A DNA stretch of 64,000 nt, taken from assembly GCF_016807185.1 (NCBI RefSeq), contig NZ_JAEVYN010000002.1:1609680-1673679 (forward strand), given 5' to 3'. Numbering within the stretch: the stretch's first letter is position 1; each line of letters starts with the position of its first letter. This DNA is from Leptolyngbya sp. Cla-17. GTDB lineage: Bacteria; Cyanobacteriota; Cyanobacteriia; Leptolyngbyales; Leptolyngbyaceae. The notes under the pieces were generated by a model, which ran no database searches, was not told the origin of the DNA, and saw only the letters and a list, made by a program, of their open reading frames with translations. This document shows positions 36,599 to 44,661 of this stretch, in pieces. The translations under genes were made by a program, and so were the position numbers.

Positions 36599-36740
36599 AC
36601 TGTTGCCAAATCAAATCTCAAATTTCCAGTTAGATCGAGAATTCCAGATCGAAATCTCCAAAAGTAACCTGAAATCGGGTGGAAAATTTATACTTCGGAG
36701 GCTACAACAGAGATAGTTTTCTTTCATTACCCATAAATTT

Positions 36741-37211
36741 ATGCTGGAAGTCATTACCCTGGCGTTGGCGACCCCGATCGCAAAAATTATTTTAGATAAA
36801 CTCTACGAAGGCATGGGGAGTAAACTGGGCGAAAAGGTATCAGAAGCGGCATCTGCACCGATTCAAAAGTTGGGACAGGCGGTATGGAATCGCTGCTTTA
36901 AGGGCAAACCAGGAACCGAGAAGGTTTTAGAAGCAGCAGCTAAAGGTTCGGAGCCAGAACTAAAGCAAATCCAGGACTACCTGCAAAAGGAAATGGAGAA
37001 TCCTGAATTTGTGGGTATGGTGCAGCCGATCGCTCAGGAAATCCATCAGGTGCTCGTGCAGATGGATGATGTGAATGCGGAGAATGTCCAGCAGAATGCG
37101 CGGGACGGGTTTCAAAATATCGGGACTGAAGGACCGATTCTTCAAGGGATTAAGGATTCACCGATTACTTTCACAACGCACAACTACCACGGTGTAAAGC
37201 CGACAGATTGA
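36741..37211 (+). CDS. N-terminal domain of an interrupted STAND protein
   Basis: 156 residues from ATG 36741 to a TGA at 37209-37211. It starts with an amphipathic helix (ITLALATPIAKIILDKLYEG). A helical region with KLGEKVSEAASAPIQKLGQ and ELKQIQDYLQKEMENPEF follows, then a linker ending in THNYHGVKPTD. The reading frame continues after the TGA into the NB-ARC protein without any change of frame, so this is almost certainly the effector or sensor half of one 764-residue protein. The domain is not one I can name. Confidence 0.65.
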   Translation: MLEVITLALATPIAKIILDKLYEGMGSKLGEKVSEAASAPIQKLGQAVWNRCFKGKPGTEKVLEAAAKGSEPELKQIQDYLQKEMENPEFVGMVQPIAQEIHQVLVQMDDVNAENVQQNARDGFQNIGTEGPILQGIKDSPITFTTHNYHGVKPTD

Positions 37212-37325
37212 CTGGAGCCGCCTGAACGGGAACAGGCAAAGTTAAACTCCACACACAATCTTGACCAACGCGGCACGGATATTTTCGTTGGACGAGAGCA
37301 GGAATTAATCGATCTGCACAAGGTA

Positions 37326-39035
37326 TTGCAGGGAGAGAATGCTGTGGCAATTTCGGCAATCTCTGGCATGGGCGGGATTGGCAAGACCGAATTGGCAGTG
37401 CAGTATGCATGGGAACATTTGGCGCAGAAAACCTATCCGGGTGGCGTGGTTTGGTTAAAAGCACGGGAAGACGTGGCAACGCAAATTGTGCTGTTTGCCC
37501 GATCGCTGCCGATGCCGCAACCACACGATGATTTTGAACTGGCAGAGAAGGTGAAGTTTTACTGGCGCAACTGGCAAGACGCGAAAACGCTGGTGATTTT
37601 GGATGATGTCCAGAATTATGGTGCCATCAAACCGCTGCTGCCAGTAGACCCGCGCTTCAAAATTTTGCTGACCACTCGCTGGCGGTTGCAATCGCCCGTA
37701 CAGGATTTTGAAATCAAGGTGCTGTCGGAGGAGAAGGCGATCGAGTTGCTAAGGGCGATCGTTTTTGATGGACGAATCGACCAGCAAATTGATGAAGCCA
37801 AGCGAATTTGTCAGTGGTTGGGCTACTTGCCACTGGGCTTGGAGTTGGTCGGGCGATATCTGGCGCGAAAACCGGATACATCGTTGGCAACCCTGTGGCA
37901 ACGCTTGCAGGACAAAAAGCTGAACGCGAAAGCGCTGAAAGATGCCGTCCCGGAAATGCCCGCAATTCTGGGAGTCACCGCCGCTTTTGAATTGAGTTGG
38001 GACGTGTTGGATGAGCTAGCGCAACAGTTGACAGCATTGCTGAGTCTGTTTGCCCTGGCAGAGATTCCCTGGACGTTGGTAGAAGCGTGTTTACCGGAGG
38101 AAGACCCAGAAGCGTTAGAAGATCGGCGGGATGAGTCGCTGGTCTCCCTACATCTGCTGGTACGCACCGGACAAGGCACGTACCAACTGCACCAACTGCT
38201 GCGCGAGTTTTTTGCGGCAAAACGGGCGGAAATGGCAGTAGATGAAGAGATGAAGCAAGCATTCTGCCGGGTGATGTCAGCTGTGGCAGATCAGATGCCA
38301 ATAAACCCAACCCGATCGCAGATTGAGCAATTTGCCCCGGTCATTCCCCACCTGAAGGAAGTCGCCGACACTCTCCATCCCTGGCTCACCGATGCTGATG
38401 TAATTAAACCCTCTACCCGAATTGCTCAGTTCTATGAAGGACAGGCAGCCTACGCCGAGGCACTACCCTGGTATCAACACAGTTTAGAAATCGCAGAAAC
38501 CAGATTAGGAGCAGAGCATCCCCATGTCGCCACCAGCCTCAACAATCTGGCAGGACTCTACCAATCCCAAGGACGCTACAGCGAGGCAGAACCGCTGTAC
38601 CTCAGAGCGCTAGCAATCTATGAACAGCAGTTGGGCGCAGACCATCCCGATGTCGCCACCAGCCTCAACAATCTGGCAGGACTCTACGAATCCCAAGGAC
38701 GCACCAGCGAGGCAGAACCGCTGTTCCTCAGAGCACTGGCAATCAGGGAACAGCAGTTGGGCGCAGACCATCCCGATGTCGCCACCAGCCTCAACAATCT
38801 GACATTACTCTACAAATCCCAAGGACGCACCAGCGAGGCAGAACCGCTGTACCTCAGAGCGCTGGCAATCCTGGTCGAGAAACTGGGAGACAACCATCCC
38901 AATACCCAAACGGGGCGGCAAAACTTCCGGTTCTTGTTGCAGCAAGTGATTCAGGCGGGGCAAACGGCGCAGCTATCGGAGCATCCGCTGACGCAGAAAC
39001 TCATTCAGCAATTACAAATGCAGAATCAGGAATGA
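37326..39035 (+). CDS. NB-ARC/TPR STAND ATPase (5' part cut by a stop)
   Basis: The only usual start after the TGA is a TTG at 37326. It would cut off the conserved DIFVGREQELIDLHKVLQ segment that lies in frame just upstream. P-loop is SGMGGIGKTELAVQYA, Walker B is TLVILDDVQ, the arginine sensor is LLTTRWR, and the GxP-like motif is LGYLPLGLELVG. A winged-helix region follows to about 300. Residues 380-540 hold three near-identical 42-residue TPR units. STAND proteins are switches that oligomerise on sensing a signal; many bacterial ones act against phage. Confidence 0.85.
   Translation: MQGENAVAISAISGMGGIGKTELAVQYAWEHLAQKTYPGGVVWLKAREDVATQIVLFARSLPMPQPHDDFELAEKVKFYWRNWQDAKTLVILDDVQNYGAIKPLLPVDPRFKILLTTRWRLQSPVQDFEIKVLSEEKAIELLRAIVFDGRIDQQIDEAKRICQWLGYLPLGLELVGRYLARKPDTSLATLWQRLQDKKLNAKALKDAVPEMPAILGVTAAFELSWDVLDELAQQLTALLSLFALAEIPWTLVEACLPEEDPEALEDRRDESLVSLHLLVRTGQGTYQLHQLLREFFAAKRAEMAVDEEMKQAFCRVMSAVADQMPINPTRSQIEQFAPVIPHLKEVADTLHPWLTDADVIKPSTRIAQFYEGQAAYAEALPWYQHSLEIAETRLGAEHPHVATSLNNLAGLYQSQGRYSEAEPLYLRALAIYEQQLGADHPDVATSLNNLAGLYESQGRTSEAEPLFLRALAIREQQLGADHPDVATSLNNLTLLYKSQGRTSEAEPLYLRALAILVEKLGDNHPNTQTGRQNFRFLLQQVIQAGQTAQLSEHPLTQKLIQQLQMQNQE
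38511..38888 (+). repeat. Three 126-bp TPR-coding repeats
   Basis: Units start at 38511, 38637 and 38763 and are each exactly 126 bp (42 codons). They are about 90% or more identical by eye. They encode HP(H/D)VATSLNNL, YxSQGRxSEAEPLYLRALAI. High DNA identity points to recent duplication or gene conversion. Confidence 0.85.
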
Positions 39036-39073
39036 CTGGATGGCAAGGCGGTTGTTTTATCCAGTGGTCTTGT

Positions 39074-39478
39074 TTAGTAACAGCCCAACGCTGAAACGGT
39101 GTAGGTATTGCCGATCGCCCGTAATCCACCCACGCTGGCATTTACCTGATAAGGCGTGGCATTAGGCCTCGCTGGCCCCTGAATGTTGTAAGGCTTGCCT
39201 TCGGGTAGCTTCAGAGTCCGCACGAAAGCCTTATCTGCGGTGTCGTTATTGTATTTTAGAAACATGGCAATATCATATTCACCCCCATTTTTAGGCACAA
39301 TGCGAACAACATAACGCCTAAAACTTTGGCTGCTGGGCACCACAAAATCCGTACTCCAGTTGTTCCGAGTGATGCCAGTACCTGGAGGGGAGACTGATTT
39401 TTGCGCCTGAGTTCCCTTACCATCTACAACTGCCAACGCTGTGCAGGATTGCGCCGTCGCTGAATTCATGAAGCCCAC
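39074..39478 (-). CDS. Small secreted protein, possible frameshift at its start
   Basis: 134 residues from a GTG at 39478; ATG 39469 is also possible. The start VGFMNSATAQS looks like only the end of a signal peptide. A complete-looking start (MNQLETIAIAGII) lies at ATG 39534 in another frame. One extra base in the C6 tract (39481-39486) would join the two. The mature protein is beta-rich with one cysteine near each end (SCTALAVV and ALGCY), perhaps a disulfide. Family not recognised. Confidence 0.55.
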   Translation of the reverse strand: MGFMNSATAQSCTALAVVDGKGTQAQKSVSPPGTGITRNNWSTDFVVPSSQSFRRYVVRIVPKNGGEYDIAMFLKYNNDTADKAFVRTLKLPEGKPYNIQGPARPNATPYQVNASVGGLRAIGNTYTVSALGCY

Positions 39479-39659
39479 CGCCCCCCAGTAGACCTGATAA
39501 TGCCCGCGATCGCAATAGTTTCTAACTGATTCATGGTTGACAGCCTCAGTAAGTTCGGTGCCTCTTCAGTGTTTTCTGTTCTGCCATAACTCACATCCCC
39601 AAAAAGAGAGATAAAGCCAAAGTTGCGACCTCCCGGTTTTTAGACCGATTTACCCAAAG

Positions 39660-40778
39660 TCACACAGGGAAGTCTGGCAGCATGTTGGTTTCCACTTGTT
39701 TGGCGATCGCCGCCCGATACACACTAGTAAAGTGATTGGGTGCAACATCGCCGGTGTAATAGAGAAAAGACCAGTTTTGCCCAACATGGCGAAAATCTGA
39801 ATTTTGGGTTTTAGAAGGAGGCACTGCTGGCACGGAATCCGCCAGGTTGAAAATCCGATACATATTAGGAACTGCCCCACTCAGAAATTCAGCAAATGCA
39901 AGATTGCCCACCCTGGGAGATGCATAAGTATAGAGCCGCAATTGGGGTTTCATCCTAGAGCTTGATAAATCCGAAGCGGCAAAGGTCGCGAGGGCAGCCC
40001 CCAAACTATGCCCGGTTAGGTAGCAAGGTGCGGCAGGATTCAACAGTTTGGCTGCCGCCTGCACTTGCGTTTGCACATTGGTATAAAACGACTGAAATCC
40101 TCTGTGAACTTTGGCAGCCTTTGCACCCGCTTGCACATAGTCCACTTGTCTAACTTGAAGATTAGAAATCCAGTCATCAGAGGTTTGAGAACCGCGAAAC
40201 ACAATGATGTTGCCCTGTTTAGAGGTTAAGGCAAAGCCCAAATAGACACTTCTAGGGTTAGCGACTCGCTGCAATGCTCTGGGAAGTCTGTCGCGAATTT
40301 CCTGAGGCAGTTGGCGTTCGATTGCGTCGAGGGGCAATTGCTGCAAAATTTTAGGAATCACAGTGCCCTGAAGCGATAATCCTAGTAGTTCTTCCTGTGC
40401 TTTAAAGGCTGCAACCTCAGTATAGCCATCCAACAGAGGCGTATAGCTTTTCAGAGATTTGATTGAGCCATCATAGGCAGGGTTTGCGATGCCAGCCGCA
40501 TATTGATCGTAAGCAATATCACAACACTGAATCATCAGCTTGGATAGGGTGCGATCGTAGGGAACAGTCGGCTGCACTAAGCCATCTTCAACTTTAGGAG
40601 GACTATTCGGATCGCCATCATAATCAAATAATGCGGGTGGTCCTTTTGGTTCTCCGTTGTTCTTGTTAGGTGTAGGAGGTTCAGCTGCTTGGATGGAATG
40701 CTGTTGAGTCGCGATCGCGCTTGCAGTACCCGCTGCCAATCCAGTTAGCAACACCTTCCGCCGAGTTAGCTTAGTCAT
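39660..40778 (-). CDS. Lipase class 3 family protein, Tat-exported
   Basis: 372 residues from ATG 40778; the frame extends upstream to 40940 through unlikely sequence. The N-terminus TKLTRRKVLLTGLAAG is a twin-arginine signal. The lipase core has FRGSQTSDDW, the nucleophile elbow CYLTGHSLGAALATFAA, and YASPRVGNLAFAEF, RIFNLADSVPAVPP with the Asp. A late histidine, as in PNHFTS, completes a Ser-Asp-His triad. It probably hydrolyses acyl esters outside the cytoplasm. A proline-rich linker follows the signal. Confidence 0.85.
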   Translation of the reverse strand: MTKLTRRKVLLTGLAAGTASAIATQQHSIQAAEPPTPNKNNGEPKGPPALFDYDGDPNSPPKVEDGLVQPTVPYDRTLSKLMIQCCDIAYDQYAAGIANPAYDGSIKSLKSYTPLLDGYTEVAAFKAQEELLGLSLQGTVIPKILQQLPLDAIERQLPQEIRDRLPRALQRVANPRSVYLGFALTSKQGNIIVFRGSQTSDDWISNLQVRQVDYVQAGAKAAKVHRGFQSFYTNVQTQVQAAAKLLNPAAPCYLTGHSLGAALATFAASDLSSSRMKPQLRLYTYASPRVGNLAFAEFLSGAVPNMYRIFNLADSVPAVPPSKTQNSDFRHVGQNWSFLYYTGDVAPNHFTSVYRAAIAKQVETNMLPDFPV

Positions 40779-41246
40779 GCTTGCACAGGAAAAAATTACC
40801 TCCCAAATCATCCTTCCTTCACCCAGGTTGTGCAAGAGCAAATGTAGGAATACGTAGTAAATTGGGGTGCGGAGTTTTGAGTTGTTTTTCTGTCTTTCCC
40901 TTCTGTTGCCTAGCTCCTGTCCCTTAGCTTCTAACTTCATTGATCAGGATATACATTCCTCACTTAGGGATTGCGGTAATCTATTGCAAGCATCTAGTAA
41001 TTTCCAAAATGCTCTATCTGAGTAGGCACAAAAAGCGATCGCAGCCGTCTTTTATTCAAGTGCAGGATAGTGGATGAACCTACCTTGAAACTTCGATTGA
41101 GGGCGTTAGAATCAAACTGCACAGCAAGTTTCAGACAATCTCTAAGCATCTACAGTGCATAGGTGTACATAGAAGTAATTGACAGAGAAACTTATACTAT
41201 TCAGCTAGAGGCGGTAGGCTATCTAGAAAGGTGAGAGGAGTTTATT
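40779..41246. other. Divergent intergenic region
   Basis: A 468-bp gap between the lipase and the alpha-oxoamine synthase gene holds both promoters. A short heptamer-like stretch (GGTGCGGAGTTTTGAGTTG) lies at 40865-40883. A GAGAGGAG ribosome site stands at 41233-41240, before the GTG at 41247. No RNA gene is recognised. Confidence 0.4.
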
Positions 41247-42521
41247 GTGCAAGTTGTAAAAGAATACGTTCAACGATGGTATGAAAGCGGGCTTGACCCT
41301 GATGAATACATTTGCCATCGCAAAAACGGAAATATGGTTGAAATTGAGAACGCTACAGGCAAACGCCAAGTAGTGTTAACCTTTTGCACCAATGATGTTT
41401 TGGGATTAACTCAAGACGAGTCGGTTAAACAAGCGGCGATCGACTCCATTTTGCAGTATGGAACTTCTAATAGTTCCTGCTCAGTTCTCAGCGGTCGAAT
41501 TGATTTACACCGTCAGTTAGAAGATGAAGTGTCTGCCTTTAAGCATTTACCCCACACGCAGCTATTTTTGAATGCGTGGATGGCAATGCAGGCATTGATG
41601 GATGCCTTCTGCCACTTAGCAATTCCTGTCCCAGGCTTTCAGCACACTCGCGAAACGCTGATTTTGACTGATGTTCTGAACCACGGCTGTATTGTCTCAG
41701 CGATCGCCAATGCCGGAACCCGCTCTGGAAAACTGTTTGGACATAGCCCACGGGTGCGGGTGCGCGCCTATCGCCATTGCGATGTCCAGGATTTGGCTCG
41801 TAAGTTGCAGCGGTATGTTCGTCCCGGCGATCGCATCATGGTCGTCTCCGATGCGGTGTTTTCCATGGACGGCGATATTGCGCCTTTACCCGAAATGATT
41901 GACGTACTGTCAAACTATCCCGGTAGCGTATTGGTCATGGATGAAGCCCATGCTACCGGAGCGCTGGGTGCCACTGGACGCGGCATTTATGAGTATTTCA
42001 ATTTAAAGCCCCAAGATGCGATCAATCGCGGGGTGATTCCGCTGATTATGACAACGTTTTCAAAGTTTGGTGCATCCGTAGGAGCAGCAATCAGCACCCA
42101 CATTGCAGAACTCAAACCCCTACTGAGTGTATCGCCGACCTCCATTGGCACTTGCTCTTTAGCTCCACCGCTGACTGCTGCTGCTTTGCAATGCATTCGG
42201 ATTGTGCGCGATCAGCCTGAACGGGTGACCCGGTTGCAGGAGAACACGCAATATCTGCGATCGCGTCTCAAAGCCCACGATTTTCTGGCGATCGGTGAAA
42301 CGAATGTAGTGCCCGTCATGCTGCCCCCGGAAATTAACCCTAAAATCTACGCCAGAGAACTATTGGAGTATGGCGTTTGGGTTTCGCCTATTTGGTTCAT
42401 CGCCAAGCCCCGCGTCCGGATTACCGTCAACGCTTTGCATACTCGCGAAGAAATGGATCGTTTAGCGACCACCATGGCAAAAGCCCGCGATTTACTCTAC
42501 GAGCCAACCATCAGCGCTTAA
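41247..42521 (+). CDS. Alpha-oxoamine synthase family PLP enzyme
   Basis: 424 residues from a GTG at 41247 with GAGAGGAG seven bases upstream. The fold-type I PLP enzyme has D232/H235 (MDEAHATGALG) and PLP lysine K273 (TTFSKFGAS). TSNSSCSVLSGRIDLHRQLE is the usual glycine-rich substrate entry. Family members condense acyl-CoA or acyl-ACP with an amino acid: BioF (alanine), serine palmitoyltransferase (serine) or KBL (glycine). No biotin gene is near, so bioF, an SPT-like role or another product is open. Confidence 0.85.
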   Translation: MQVVKEYVQRWYESGLDPDEYICHRKNGNMVEIENATGKRQVVLTFCTNDVLGLTQDESVKQAAIDSILQYGTSNSSCSVLSGRIDLHRQLEDEVSAFKHLPHTQLFLNAWMAMQALMDAFCHLAIPVPGFQHTRETLILTDVLNHGCIVSAIANAGTRSGKLFGHSPRVRVRAYRHCDVQDLARKLQRYVRPGDRIMVVSDAVFSMDGDIAPLPEMIDVLSNYPGSVLVMDEAHATGALGATGRGIYEYFNLKPQDAINRGVIPLIMTTFSKFGASVGAAISTHIAELKPLLSVSPTSIGTCSLAPPLTAAALQCIRIVRDQPERVTRLQENTQYLRSRLKAHDFLAIGETNVVPVMLPPEINPKIYARELLEYGVWVSPIWFIAKPRVRITVNALHTREEMDRLATTMAKARDLLYEPTISA

Positions 42522-42581
42522 AGCTGTGCTTAAAAACCTGTTTTCTGCTTTGACCTTCTTCTTAGCTAGGGAGAGGGTTTT

Positions 42582-43238
42582 TTATGTTCCCTTTGCTCTT
42601 CTCAGCCAGATGCCCCGCAACCCGGCGTTCTGTGCTGCCTGATAGTCTTCTGTAAAACTATCGCCAATATGCCAAGCGTCTTGCGGTTGGCACTTGTGTT
42701 TGTGCAATGCCACCTCAAAAATTCGAGAGTCTGGCTTAGCGGTGCCGGCTTCAGTTGAAATGGTGATGGATTCAAAAAAATCCATTAGATTTAACCCTTG
42801 CAGAACTGAATAAATTCGGGAATCGAAATTAGAAAGAACACCAAGGGAAATGCCTAATTGCTGCCAGCGTTTCAGGGCGATGGGCGCATCGGGATACACT
42901 TGCCACGGGTCAATCGCGGCAAAATAGGCAAACAACTCTGCAAAAAACGCCTCAAAATCAGAAAATTGGTGCAGGGCATCGACGTGCTGAAAGGTTTCCA
43001 CCGCGATGTCAAACCACCAGGCATATTCTTTAGCTTTTAGCTCCGAGGAATCGCACGCCGGAAAAGCCGGAGAACCCGACGCCTGAAAGCTTTTAAAGAA
43101 TGCCTGGTTTAGTGCTTCAGCAGGAAGATCTACGCCAAAACGACCGGCCACTTTGGCGTATTGCTCACCGACGCTGCCCTGCACCCCAAACAGCGTTCCC
43201 ACTGCATCTAAAAAGATGACCGAGGGGCTATCGCTCAT
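42582..43238 (-). CDS. HAD superfamily hydrolase
   Basis: 218 residues from ATG 43238. Upstream codons in the same frame overlap argG and are not used. Motif I is VIFLDAVGTLFG, with A in place of the second Asp (DAVGT for DxDGT), as in some REG-2-like HAD proteins. Motif II is LGVLSNFDSR; motifs III/IV include KPDSRIFEVAL and HIGDSFTEDYQAAQNAG. The substrate, a small phosphorylated metabolite, is unknown. The ATG is one base after the argG stop, so the two are an operon. Confidence 0.85.
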   Translation of the reverse strand: MSDSPSVIFLDAVGTLFGVQGSVGEQYAKVAGRFGVDLPAEALNQAFFKSFQASGSPAFPACDSSELKAKEYAWWFDIAVETFQHVDALHQFSDFEAFFAELFAYFAAIDPWQVYPDAPIALKRWQQLGISLGVLSNFDSRIYSVLQGLNLMDFFESITISTEAGTAKPDSRIFEVALHKHKCQPQDAWHIGDSFTEDYQAAQNAGLRGIWLRRAKGT

Positions 43239-43239
43239 G

Positions 43240-44442
43240 TTACTTACGTCCTGTTTCTGCCCAAACGCGAGTCGGCAAACCCCACACATAGACGAACCCT
43301 TTCGCCGCCTGATGGTCAAAGACATCCTCTTTGCCGTAGGTTGCCAAATCAGGTGTATACAGCGAGTGAGCAGACTTGCGCCCCACCACACTATGGGTTC
43401 CCTTAAACAGCTTCACCCGCACCGTTCCAGTCACCCGCTCTTGAGTGCTTAGCACAAACGCATCTAACGCATCTTTGAGGGGGCTGTACCAAAGCCCGTT
43501 ATAGACGAGTTGGGTGTAGGTTTGCTCAATACCGCGCTTATATTGAGCGACATCCGCCGTCAGCGTTAAGCTTTCCAAGTCACGGTGGGCATCAATCAGC
43601 AACAACATCGCAGGCGTTTCATAAATCTCGCGCGATTTAATTCCTACCAGGCGGTTTTCGATCATGTCAAGCCGACCTACACCGTGCTTGCCAGCCATTT
43701 CGTTCAGTTGGGTAATCAAAGCGATCGCGTCAGGTGTTGCGCCGTTGATACTAACGGGAATGCCTTTTTCAAAGCCAATTTCTATATATTCTGGCTCGTT
43801 GGGCGTGTTGGCGATCGCCGTCGTCATCGTATAAACATCTTCTGGTGCTTCAATCCAGGGATCTTCCAGTATGCCAGCTTCCACCGCCCGTCCCAACAGG
43901 TTTTCATCAATACTATAGGGCGACGATTTTTTCACGGGTGACGGAATGCCAAACCGTTCACCGTAAGCGATCGTTTCTTCCCGGCTCATGCCCCATTCCC
44001 GCGCTGGAGTGAGCACCTTCAGGTTTGGATTGAGCGCCGCGATCGAAACATCAAACCGCACCTGGTCATTCCCTTTGCCTGTGCAGCCATGAGCCACTGC
44101 ATCCGCACCATATTTTTCGGCTGCATCTACCAGCAGTTTTGCAATTAGAGGACGAGCCAGCGCCGTGGATAGCGGATAGCGATTCTCGTACAGCGCATTG
44201 GCTTGAATTGCTGGAAACGCATAATCCTTCACAAAGCTCTCGGTCGCATTAATCACCAAAGACTCTAAAGCGCCCGACTTAAGAGCCTTTTCGCGGACTG
44301 GCTCCATGTCAGATTCCTGTCCCAAATCCGCCGCTAGCGTAATCACCTCTTCTACGCCCCACTCCTGCTTTAGGTAAGGAATGCACACCGAAGTATCAAC
44401 TCCGCCGGAGTATGCCAGCACAACTTTATTAGCGCGACCCAT
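43240..44442 (-). CDS. argG: Argininosuccinate synthase
   Basis: 400 residues from ATG 44442. It ligates citrulline and aspartate with ATP to argininosuccinate in arginine synthesis. Motifs include the ATP-binding VLAYSGGVDTSVC (8-20), AHGCTGKGNDQVRFD, PYSIDENLLGR and GRKSAHSLYTPDLATYG. Length is normal. The HAD hydrolase gene follows one base after its stop. Confidence 0.96.
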   Translation of the reverse strand: MGRANKVVLAYSGGVDTSVCIPYLKQEWGVEEVITLAADLGQESDMEPVREKALKSGALESLVINATESFVKDYAFPAIQANALYENRYPLSTALARPLIAKLLVDAAEKYGADAVAHGCTGKGNDQVRFDVSIAALNPNLKVLTPAREWGMSREETIAYGERFGIPSPVKKSSPYSIDENLLGRAVEAGILEDPWIEAPEDVYTMTTAIANTPNEPEYIEIGFEKGIPVSINGATPDAIALITQLNEMAGKHGVGRLDMIENRLVGIKSREIYETPAMLLLIDAHRDLESLTLTADVAQYKRGIEQTYTQLVYNGLWYSPLKDALDAFVLSTQERVTGTVRVKLFKGTHSVVGRKSAHSLYTPDLATYGKEDVFDHQAAKGFVYVWGLPTRVWAETGRK

Positions 44443-44661
44443 GTTCTTTCTAGGCTTACCGAAACAACTGAACCATTATCCAGTGAATGTACACTTTTTC
44501 TTGTTAGAGAAGGTACAAATTGGTAAAAAGCGGAAGCAAGGTTGATATTTCGGCTCTTTTCTCTTGGCTCCTTCCTATAATTCTTCTTGAAGTTCTAATT
44601 TGCGGATAATCGGGACGGGCGATAGTTTAGGATGGGCGGTTGAGTGCACGGAGAAGGCATC

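Noticed and set aside
36296..39478. Defence island around the STAND gene
   Set aside because: Neighbours are urease, a small secreted protein and a lipase; there is no restriction, toxin-antitoxin or other defence gene.
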